Shown one piece after another: positions 5,390 to 11,008 of a stretch of DNA of 11,008 nucleotides. The notes beneath the pieces are model-generated. The model saw only the letters and a list, made by a program, of their open reading frames with translations, made no database searches and was not told where the DNA came from. Within the stretch, counting starts at the first letter, position 1, and every line of letters begins with the position of its first letter. The translations under genes and the position numbers were made by a program. Source of the stretch: Baffinella frigidus (taxonomy: Eukaryota; Cryptophyceae; Cryptomonadales; Baffinellaceae); NCBI GenBank assembly GCA_026770585.1, contig MU646407.1:21681-32688 (forward strand), given 5' to 3'.

Positions 5390-6090
5390 GGTGTTGGAAG
5401 TTTGGGCTTGGGGGTTGAGGTTTCAGGTTTGGGGTTTGGGGTTTGAGGTTTCAGGTTTCAGGTTTGGGGTTTAGGGTTTAGGGTTTGGGGTTTGGGGTTT
5501 GGTGTTTGGGGTTTGGTGTTTGGGGTTTGGTGTTTGGGGTTTGGTGTTTGGGGTTTGGGGTATGGGGCTTAGAGTTTGATGTTTGGCTGTTGGGGTTTTG
5601 GGTTTGGTGTTTGGTGTTTGGTGTTTGGTGTTTGGGTTTTGGAGTAGGGGTTTAAAGTGTGCCGGTTTGTTGTTTGTGGTTTGGTGTTTGGTGTTTGGTG
5701 TTTGGTGTTTGGTGTTTGGTGTTTGGTGTTTAGAGTTTGATGTGCCGGGTTTCGGGTTGCGGGGGTCGGTTTGAAGTAACAGGTTGGTTCCGGGTTTCGG
5801 TTTCAGGATTTACTGTTTTGGGTTTCGGGTTTCTGGTTTCGGGTTCAGGATTCAGAATTCAGGGTTTAGGGTTTGAGGTTTGCGGTTTAGGGTATGGGTT
5901 TGGGCTTGAGACTTCAGAGTTTAAGGTTGAGGTTTTAGGATTTAGGATTGAAGGTTTAGGTTTTGGGATTTAAGGGTTTAGGGTTAAGGTTTGGGGTTTA
6001 GGGTTGATGTTTAAGGGGTTTGGGTTGAGGGTTGAGGGTTTATGGTTTAGGATTTAGGGTTGAGGGATTAGGGTGTAGGGTTGGGGTTTT
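5390..6090 (+). repeat. Interstitial telomere-like array, G-strand orientation
   Basis: About 700 bp of degenerate heptamers: TTTAGGG, TTTGGGG, TTTGGTG, TTTCAGG and others. Variants are clustered: TTTGGTG runs at about 5601-5630 and 5680-5730 keep the 7-base period, while canonical TTTAGGG dominates after about 5860. The strand is G-rich and T-rich, so it has G-quadruplex potential. Frames through it (Val/Phe/Gly-rich) are not genes. Confidence 0.9.
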
Positions 6091-6200
6091 GGGGATGGAG
6101 GCTGATGGTCAAATCAGATGAAAGAAAATGACCAAGTGGTCATTTTGATAAACAACGGGAATGGAAGGCACCGAGAAGGTAAAAGCCACATCCCCAAACA
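6091..6200. other. Strand-switch junction between opposed telomere-like arrays
   Basis: About 110 bp of non-repeat DNA separates the G-strand array from the C-strand array. It contains the palindrome AAAATGACCA (6125-6134), AG, TGGTCATTTT (6137-6146) and a GGTCAAAT just upstream. Confidence 0.8.
6125..6146. repeat. Near-perfect palindrome at the strand switch
   Basis: 10-bp perfect arms, 2-bp spacer. It is the most symmetric point of the telomere-like region. Confidence 0.9.
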
Positions 6201-6750
6201 TAAAACCCAAACCCTAAACCCCAAACCCTAAACCCTAAACCCTTGACCCAGAAACCGAAAACCGAAAACCTGAACCTTAAATCCCGAACCCTGATCCCTG
6301 GACCCCAAACCCTTGGGAACCAAAATCTGAAACCCTAAACACTAAACCCTACCCCCTACACCCTAAACTCAAAACCCGCAAAACCTTAAACCCTAAATCC
6401 TGAACCGTGAACCGTGAACCCTAAACCCTGAACCCTGAACCAAAAACCCTGAACCATAAACCATCAACAATAAACCACAAACCATAAACCCTAAACCGTC
6501 AACTACAAACCCTAAACCCTAAACCCTAAACCCTAAACCCTGAAGCTCAAACCCCAACCCTTAAATCCTAAACCCTCAATCCTGAACCCTGGCCCCTAAA
6601 CCCTAAAACCTACACCCTGAACTTTAACCCCTCAATCCAATCCCCTGATCCCTGAACCATGAACCCTAAACCGTGAACCCTGAACCCCAAACCCTGAACC
6701 CTAATGCCTAATCCCTAAACCAAAAACCCTAAACCATAAACCCTATTCCT
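6201..6750 (-). repeat. Interstitial telomere-like array, C-strand orientation, part 1
   Basis: Degenerate CCCTAAA/CCCTGAA units. Several perfect consecutive CCCTAAA copies occur at about 6507-6540; elsewhere substitutions are scattered. The orientation is opposite to the block ending at 6090. Confidence 0.9.
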
Positions 6751-6959
6751 GAATTTGTTAAAGAGAAATCGCTGTTTGGCCAAACCCGATAGAAGGTTGG
6801 GCCCTGAGGAGCTGACGATCTCATATGGAGGCATTTATAATTTATAAACTGGATTAAAAAAAAATCAATACAAAACGATCTTCAATAGTAATATTAAAGC
6901 AGACGTGTAGTAATTTTGATTGAAATTCACTTTACAAATTATAAGTGTTTCCATACACT
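6751..6959. other. AT-rich unique island inside the telomere-like array
   Basis: About 200 bp with no heptamer pattern, much richer in A/T than its surroundings (e.g. TTTATAATTTATAAA, a run of nine A, AATTTTGATTGAAATT), and starting near the palindrome TTTGGCCAAA. There is no gene in it. It could be an insertion of organellar DNA or of another AT-rich element; neither can be decided from the sequence alone. Confidence 0.6.
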
Positions 6960-7490
6960 ATGAACCCAGAACCTTGAACCCTCAATCCTGAAGCTCAATC
7001 ACCAACCCCTAAACCCTCAACCCTGAACCCTAAACCCTAAACCCCAAAACCGACACCGTAAACCCCAAACCCTGAACCCTAAACTCTAAACTCTAAACCC
7101 TAAACCCTAAACCCTAAACCCTATGCCCTTACCCCAAGCCCTCAACCCTCAACCCTGAACCCTCAACCGTAAAATCTAAACCCTGAACCATAAACACTAA
7201 ACTCTAAATCCTAAACCCTGAACCCTACACCCAAAATCCTAAAACTTAAACCCTAAACCCCAAACCATCATCCCTCAACCCTGATCTCTAAACCCTAAAC
7301 CCTTCAAGCTAAACCGTGAACATTGAACCCTAAACCCTAAACCCTGAATCCTAAACCCCAAACCTCAAACCCTAAACCTCAAACCCCTAAATCCTAAAGC
7401 CTAAACCTGAAACGCTAAAGGCTAAACCCTAAACCCTAAACCCTAAACCCTGAATCCTCGATTCTCAACCCTAAACCCTAAACCCAAGTG
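6960..7490 (-). repeat. Interstitial telomere-like array, C-strand orientation, part 2
   Basis: Continues the CCCTAAA-type repeats after the AT-rich island. Perfect short runs occur near 7098-7121 and 7426-7449; variants include CCCTCAA, CCCTGAA and CCTAAAA. It ends sharply near 7490. Confidence 0.9.
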
Positions 7491-7731
7491 AAAGCCAGTT
7501 GTTTGGATGAAAGGATCTTAGTTGACAGCTCTTGGCATTATTTCGTTTGGTGGTGTCAGGCGAAGCTTCGGAGACGTGACGACGAGTCTTTTCAAAACGA
7601 CTCCTTCGTGTGCAAGATGGGGAGGTAGCTGCCTCAAACTACCGCAGCTTTTTGTTTTGGGGGAAATGGACCCCCCAAACTTTAAACCCTGTCGGTGGAT
7701 CATCAAAAAGGGTTTGTGTGGAGTCCAAACG
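7491..7731. other. Intergenic stretch, both strands open but no recognisable gene
   Basis: Frames of 79 (minus, 7757-7518) and 89 codons (plus, 7522-7791) overlap almost fully. Neither shows a domain, signal or credible composition, and both run into the inverted repeats at 7732-7836. Small inverted pieces (AAACCC with GGGTTT at about 7684-7713) are present. I do not call a gene. Confidence 0.5.
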
Positions 7732-7836
7732 TATCCCTTAAGTGGCCAGACAGTCAAATTTGACTGCCAAGAGGTCCTAGATAGGTCCTAGGGCCCTACG
7801 GTGGGGCCTTTGAGCCTTCTGGCCACGTAAGGGATA
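7732..7836. repeat. 105-bp foldback element containing a perfect 16-bp palindrome
   Basis: The ends TATCCCTTAAGTGGCCAGA (7732-7750) and TCTGGCCACGTAAGGGATA (7818-7836) are inverted repeats with one mismatch in 19. Just inside lies CAGTCAAATTTGACTG (7751-7766), perfectly palindromic. Further in are two copies of AGGTCCTAG and the CCCTACGGTGG hairpin at 7792-7808. Non-coding; MITE-like or structured RNA. Confidence 0.75.
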
Positions 7837-7936
7837 AATAGCTCACGCCCGTCGACTGATCGCCGTGGGAGGAACTGCATGGCGGCCATGTCGGCGGGGC
7901 TTTCAGTGGTCCCACGGGTCCTGGGGGGGGGTTCTC

Positions 7937-8005
7937 ATGAGCGAGGTACACTGTACACGATGTGCTACTTCCCATCCAGCTCTGATGAGCGAGGTACCAC
8001 TGTAG
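7937..8005 (+). repeat. ATGAGCGAGGTA dispersed repeat, tandem copies 2 and 3
   Basis: Copies at 7937-7956 and 7985-8005, 48 bp apart, each followed by a C(A)CTGTA stretch and a pyrimidine-rich end. They match copy 1 at 4456. A weaker relative, CTCATGGGTGAGGTGCAC, lies at about 10627-10644. Confidence 0.75.
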
Positions 8006-8018
8006 AGTGTGTGCGACC

Positions 8019-8034
8019 TCTCTCTCTCTCTCGG
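8019..8034 (+). repeat. Short CT microsatellite
   Basis: (CT)n of about 16 bases after copy 3 of the ATGAGCGAGGTA repeat. Confidence 0.8.
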
Positions 8035-8196
8035 AGTAAAGTCACTCCGGCTATGCCTACATGGGACTTTTCCCCAGATGGGGGTGGGGTGGGGTGCATG
8101 GCAGCCCCCTGCTGGTATTACTAAAGACCTCGTTGCCTCAAAACGCTTCTTCCAGCTAGCCCCCTGTTTTCCGAAGCACCTTCATGCGGCTACATG
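8035..8196. other. Intergenic stretch, no gene seen
   Basis: Short overlapping frames only, with no recognisable features. Includes a G-rich run near 8080-8097. Confidence 0.5.
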
Positions 8197-8353
8197 GCGG
8201 ACGTGATAGTATCAATAAAGGGTTTTCGCACGTTGCACCTTTCTCTAGGTCCTACCCAAACATGGAGAAGAGGTTTTTTGCTTTAGACATTAGCCATTTG
8301 GCTATTTTGGAGGAAATGCGCCTTGCCGTTTATTAATACCACCACGGCTTGCC
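8197..8353. repeat. 157-bp segment bounded by inverted TTTATTnATAC repeats
   Basis: The left end reads GTGATAGTATCAATAAA (8203-8219) and the right end TTTATTAATACCACCAC (8329-8345), inverted repeats matching at 14 of 17 positions. The same sequence occurs at 4560 and 4600. The interior has the palindrome AGCCATTTGGCT near 8292 and no gene. Possibly a MITE with these as terminal repeats, or two convergent AATAAA-bearing 3' ends. Confidence 0.5.
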
Positions 8354-8609
8354 ACCAAGTACGCATCCCCACCGAGGCTGTGTCGGTTTGTACCAGCCGG
8401 ACCCCCCTCGAAAAGAATTCGCCCCCCCCCGTTGGTCCCGGAGGCATCCCTCGCAAAACCGATGCTCACGATGTACCGTGGTCCATAAGAGAATTCCCTG
8501 TCCCTCTTCCCTCGGGACTAGCTACTCCTACGCGGGGCTAGATTCACCCAGTGCTTACTATTCTATATTTTACACTAAATCAGTCCCACGTACTTGACGG
8601 TCCAGACCA
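8354..8609. other. 3' flank of the WD40 gene, no gene seen
   Basis: This should hold the 3' untranslated region of the minus-strand WD40 gene. No clear poly(A) signal is present close to the stop; the nearest minus-strand AATAAA is within the repeat at 8334-8329. The small plus-strand frames here look spurious. Confidence 0.5.
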
Positions 8610-9695
8610 TCACACGCGGTCCAGGATCATGCGAACCACCCCCTCTTCAAGCGCAAGCACCTGCGACCCCGCCCCGAGCCGCGGGTGCTGGCCCATCGCG
8701 AACGCCAGCTGCATGTCCCGCACCCAGTCGCGCCCCCACGCCAGACTGAAGATTGGTCCTCCGACGTTGATGGTTCGGAGGAGCGCTCCCGTCGACGAGT
8801 CCCACACCATGCAGGTGCCGTCGTGGCTGCCGGAGGCGAGCTTGCTGCCGTCGACCGAAAACGTAGCTGTGATTGCGGGCAACTGATGGTCGACGATGGT
8901 GACCCGTAACGTCCCCGACTCAGCATCGAACAGGAGCAATTCATGTTCGCTACGAGAACTGGCAGTTGCGATGGTGCGTCCATCGGGAGAAAACGCCAAA
9001 AGAGCGCGCCCCTCGATGCTCCTGGTCCTCTCGCCGTTGTCCACGTTCCACAGATGAATGCACTGGTCGGCTCCCACGCTCGCGAGAATGCGACTGTCGG
9101 TGGGAGAAAAAATCAACTGCAGAAAGAAAGAAAAAGAAGAGGGTTGTGGCATCGTGCGGAGAAGCGCCCCCGTCGCCGCGTCCCACACACCAATGGTCCC
9201 ACCGTCGTTCCCACTTGCCAGCCGCGCCCCATCCGCCGAGAAAGACAATGACGTAATCCCGGAAGTTCCCTGCATGCGTTGTTCTGGTTCCCATGTCTGA
9301 GCGTCCCACAGGATCACCGCGCCGTCTTCGCCTCCGGTGGCAAGCCTTTGTCCGCACGGCGAGAACGTCAGCGCGCGTAGCCCCGCTGTGTGCGCTGCTA
9401 CCGGGCATCCATCCTGCAGCAGGCGGCGGCCCAGCTCGGGCACCTTGCAGATGCACGCCCCAGTTCCGTCGTGACTGGCTCCCACCCTGTGCACCTCCCC
9501 ACTCGCGGCATCCCAGAGCGTCCAGTGCTCCTCACGCCACCCCACGCTCGCCACGAACCTTCCAGAGGGTGACATCGTGACCCTTGCGCCGGGGATGTTC
9601 CCAAAATGAGAAGGCTGCACCGCACACTTCACTTCCCCTGTTTCGTCATTCACCAGCATCACCCGGCCCGGGCCAGCTTCACCAAGAGCCAGCAT
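8610..9695 (-). CDS. WD40-repeat beta-propeller protein
   Basis: The ATG at 9695 gives 361 residues to TGA at 8612-8610. The frame is open 30 codons further upstream but contains only a TTG there, so 9695 is the first ATG unless an upstream exon exists. About seven blades are visible, each with the FSPDGxxLASGxxDGxIxLWD pattern: around residues 38-62 (WTLWD), 106-131 (VILWD), 147-172 (IGVWD), 193-217 (IHLWN), 231-257 (LLLFD) and 274-299 (CMVWD), plus an N-terminal partial blade (RVMLVNDETGEV) that probably closes the ring. WD40 propellers are scaffolds for protein complexes; the partner is unknown. The C-terminal tail, AFAMGQHPRLGAGSQVL followed by EEGVVRMILDRV, lies outside the propeller and resembles the relic near 2937-3142. 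Blade 5 starts with an unusual SFSFFLQ insert encoded by a polypyrimidine tract ending in CAG, which looks like a splice acceptor. The gene diverges from the secreted-protein gene. Confidence 0.88.
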   Translation of the reverse strand: MLALGEAGPGRVMLVNDETGEVKCAVQPSHFGNIPGARVTMSPSGRFVASVGWREEHWTLWDAASGEVHRVGASHDGTGACICKVPELGRRLLQDGCPVAAHTAGLRALTFSPCGQRLATGGEDGAVILWDAQTWEPEQRMQGTSGITSLSFSADGARLASGNDGGTIGVWDAATGALLRTMPQPSSFSFFLQLIFSPTDSRILASVGADQCIHLWNVDNGERTRSIEGRALLAFSPDGRTIATASSRSEHELLLFDAESGTLRVTIVDHQLPAITATFSVDGSKLASGSHDGTCMVWDSSTGALLRTINVGGPIFSLAWGRDWVRDMQLAFAMGQHPRLGAGSQVLALEEGVVRMILDRV

Positions 9696-9875
9696 TATCC
9701 CCAGCACACGAGGTTCTTTACAGTCTTGCTGTGGAGGCCAGCAAGGGACCAGGAGAAGGAGGATGGGCGAGGAGTACCCCCTCAAAGTCCAAGTTTTTCT
9801 GCCGGTCGCATCGTTTGACCATCAAACCAACGGTTTGACCATCAAACCAACGACGGCACACAAACTCCAGAGGGG
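9696..9875. promoter_or_regulatory. Shared divergent promoter region with tandem palindromes
   Basis: This 180-bp spacer between the WD40 ATG and the secreted-protein ATG contains two tandem 20-bp units, at 9812-9830 and 9831-9850. Each holds GTTTGACCATCAAAC, an inverted repeat with a 3-nt spacer; the second has full 7-bp arms, GGTTTGA/TCAAACC. The TTTGACC half-site recurs in the other divergent promoter at 1628-1652. This suggests a dimeric-factor binding site; the factor is unknown. Confidence 0.55.
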
Positions 9876-10439
9876 ATGCAAGGAGCGGGGCGCGTCGCAG
9901 CGCGATGGCTGCCGTGGCTCCTGGCGTGGGCGTTCCTCGTACAGTCATCTCACCCGCAGGAGAAAGCTCGTTCGGCTCACTCTGGAGGGATCTCCATCCA
10001 AGAGCCGCGGGAGGGAGCGCTCCTCGTGGACGGACGCACCCGGGTCGCGTGGAACCTCGCCGGCTGCAGAGGATGGGCTGCGGGTGGCCCGGAAGTGGAG
10101 GTGAGCGTGGCCTTGGATGGGGAGATCCTGGCGGTGTTGGTTTCAGCGGGAGGATTGTTACCAAGCGTACACGAGAGCCATCTCCTCGGTGCTCCTCCTG
10201 GGCAGCACACCATCCGCGTGTCCGCCTCTAGAAGCGCTGCAGCGACGGGAAAAGGAGGAGGCGAGGACGATGTTGGAAACGATGGCACCGTCGCTGCTGC
10301 CGAGACAGTGTGCAGCGGGACCGTTCGCTTCTTGAGCATCCCGAAGGACGCGGGAGAGTGGACCGAGGAGCTGGCGGAGCTGCGCGGCCGACCGCTCCGC
10401 CCAGAGGCGCGCGCCCCTCCCGCATGCTCATCTTCCGCA
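9876..10439 (+). CDS. Secreted or membrane-anchored protein with Ig-like domain, exon 1
   Basis: ATG at 9876. The N terminus MQGAGRVAARWLPWLLAWAF is a clear signal peptide or signal anchor (basic start, hydrophobic core WLPWLLAWAFLV, polar QSSHPQ after it). Residues about 38-155 alternate as beta strands: ISIQEPREGALLV, TRVAWNLAG, VEVSVALDGEILAVLV, a GAPPGQHTIRVSAS turn-strand and VCSGTVRFLSIP, a pattern typical of Ig or Fn3-like sandwiches. A Gly/Asp-rich loop (about 125-140) interrupts the last two strands. An acidic helix, WTEELAELRGRP, follows. The frame itself stays open to 10526, but after about residue 180 it becomes unlike protein, and a second coding segment begins at 10732. A splice donor at GCA|GTGCCC (10440) keeps phase 0; GTAAAA at 10462 looks better but is out of phase with that segment. 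It may be the ectodomain part of a secretory-pathway enzyme, but I do not recognise the family. Confidence 0.68.
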
Positions 10440-10539
10440 GTGCCCCTTCCCACGCACTCACGTAAAACGGTTGCCTGGCTGACTGCGCCCAGCGTCACGC
10501 TGCGGTGCGCATCTCAACGCGCGTGAAGCGATGATTTAC

Positions 10540-10608
10540 GGGCAGCGCACAGAGTGAGGGTTGAGCGTGCGGGGTGGGGTGGGTACACCCTCACGCAGTG
10601 CGCTGCCC
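10540..10608. repeat. Two-part stem-loop in the proposed intron
   Basis: GGGCAGCGCAC (10540-10550) pairs with GTGCGCTGCCC (10598-10608), and inside it GTGAGGGT (10554-10561) pairs with ACCCTCAC (10587-10594), separated by 3x3 internal mismatches. The loop is 25 nt and G-rich. 19 base pairs in all. Confidence 0.85.
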
Positions 10609-10660
10609 GAGACCCCTCACGTCCTCTCATGGGTGAGGTGCACAGGGCGCGTTCTCCTCC

Positions 10661-10703
10661 CAAAGTTGACGGATTTGTACCACGGACCGAGAACGTCAAC
10701 TTG
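10661..10703 (+). repeat. AAGTTGACGG element, copy 2
   Basis: 9-bp perfect arms AAGTTGACG (10663-10671) and CGTCAACTT (10694-10702) around a 22-nt loop. It is homologous, in inverted orientation, to 3794-3836. A further small palindrome, GTCAACTTGAC, overlaps its right end. Confidence 0.75.
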
Positions 10704-10731
10704 ACAATAGTCTCTCAACCCCTTGGTGCAG

Positions 10732-11008
10732 GCGCTGCTGGATCGGCTGGATGGGGCGGTGCTGACAGTCGAGCAGGAGCAGCAAGCAGCAAGGGAGCGC
10801 ATCCTCCGCGCCTGCGGGGGCGCGCGGTCCCTCGCAGCCTCCCCCCCCGACGCCGCGTGCGCTAAGTCACCGCCCGCCAGTTTAGAAGGCGCTACCCCCG
10901 ACGCTGGGCTGCGCTCGTGCATCCCCGCTTGCTGCCGCCTCGTCAACCGCTGCGTTCGCCCCCCGCCACCGGGCCAGGCGGCCGGAGCGGAGTCTGGGGG
11001 AGAGAGCG
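10732..11008 (+). CDS. Putative exon 2 of the Ig-like secreted-protein gene (partial)
   Basis: Open for 92 codons to the window edge, with an in-frame stop (TAG 10708-10710) shortly upstream and an acceptor-like TGGTGCAG immediately before. It begins ALLDRLDGAVLTVEQEQQAA, an amphipathic, probably coiled-coil helix, then becomes Ala/Pro/Ser-rich with six Cys (CIPACCRLVNRC near the end). High G/C third positions and the helix favour this frame over the other five. Its link to the 9876 gene rests on strand, spacing and a phase-0 junction; it might instead belong to a different transcript. There could be a further donor before the Pro-rich part. Confidence 0.5.

Larger units (their letters stand above)
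10440..10731 (+). other. Proposed intron rich in hairpins
   Basis: Contains stops in the frames of both flanking coding segments and ends in CTCTCAACCCCTTGGTGCAG, a plausible acceptor at 10731. Within it are the stem-loop at 10540-10608 and the AAGTTGACGG element at 10661-10703. The donor is uncertain (GTGCCC at 10440 or GTAAAA at 10462). Confidence 0.45.

Noticed and set aside
5583-5973. Val/Phe/Gly-rich frames of 63 and 78 codons
   Set aside because: Produced by the TTTGGTG/TTTAGGG heptamer repeat.
5390-7490. CRISPR-like regular repeats
   Set aside because: The repeats are 7-base telomere-like units without spacers, in a eukaryotic context.
5390-7490. A true chromosome end
   Set aside because: Arrays face each other and gene-bearing DNA lies on both sides, so this is interstitial.
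8288-8312. Resemblance of TAGCCATTTGGCT to the dinoflagellate spliced leader
   Set aside because: Only about a dozen bases match, with one base missing and a different 3' end, and no donor follows; the small AGCCATTTGGCT palindrome explains it.
8009-8597. Several plus-strand frames of 65-82 codons
   Set aside because: Overlap one another in different frames, with no domain or signal, in repeat-bearing intergenic DNA.
9696-9785. Upstream extension of the WD40 protein with hydrophobic PILLLLVPCW
   Set aside because: Requires a TTG start; it would look like a signal sequence, but no ATG exists before the in-frame stop at 9824-9822.
10617-10946. Minus-strand 109-codon frame
   Set aside because: Spans the proposed intron and is antisense to a better-supported coding segment beginning with an amphipathic helix.

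Overview
The window looks like nuclear DNA of a eukaryote, most likely a microalga or related protist. Coding segments are GC-rich with many G/C third positions. The proteins are eukaryote-style: a ubiquitin-interacting motif, SV40-like nuclear localisation signals, ankyrin repeats, a seven-bladed WD40 propeller and an N-terminal secretion signal. Two genes appear to be interrupted by introns. There are long stretches of degenerate plant/alga-type telomere heptamer (TTTAGGG/CCCTAAA). I cannot name the species; TTTAGGG-type telomeres fit several algal lineages (cryptophytes, dinoflagellates, brown algae, green algae). Nothing suggests a bacterial or viral source.

There are four genes in two divergent pairs. 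Pair one: a minus-strand gene (from 1519 down, running off the left edge) for a low-complexity nuclear-type protein with a near-perfect ubiquitin-interacting motif; its putative intron (407-592) is made of telomere-like repeat. It shares a ~170-bp intergenic promoter region with a plus-strand ankyrin-repeat gene (1690-2892). Pair two: a minus-strand WD40 propeller gene (9695-8610) and a plus-strand gene for a secreted or membrane-anchored Ig-like protein (9876 onward, second exon open to the right edge), separated by 180 bp. Both divergent spacers carry inverted repeats built on TTTGACC/GGTCAAA.

Between the pairs lie about 5.7 kb without a convincing gene. From left to right: a possible relic of the C-terminal tail seen in the WD40 protein (about 2937-3142) interrupted by a CT microsatellite; a block dense in small hairpins and short dispersed repeats (3144-5340), including a 157-bp foldback, MITE-like element; a 2.1-kb telomere-like region whose G-rich strand faces right (5390-6090) and then flips to C-rich (6201-7490), the arrangement expected of an end-to-end telomere fusion, with a near-perfect palindrome at the switch and a 200-bp AT-rich island inside the right arm; and another hairpin and repeat block (7491-8600).

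The most unusual overall property is the density of near-perfect inverted repeats, in intergenic DNA, in a putative intron and even inside the ankyrin coding sequence (32-bp perfect arms). Several belong to small families with more than one copy in the window, including one pair with the same loop and a covarying stem pair.
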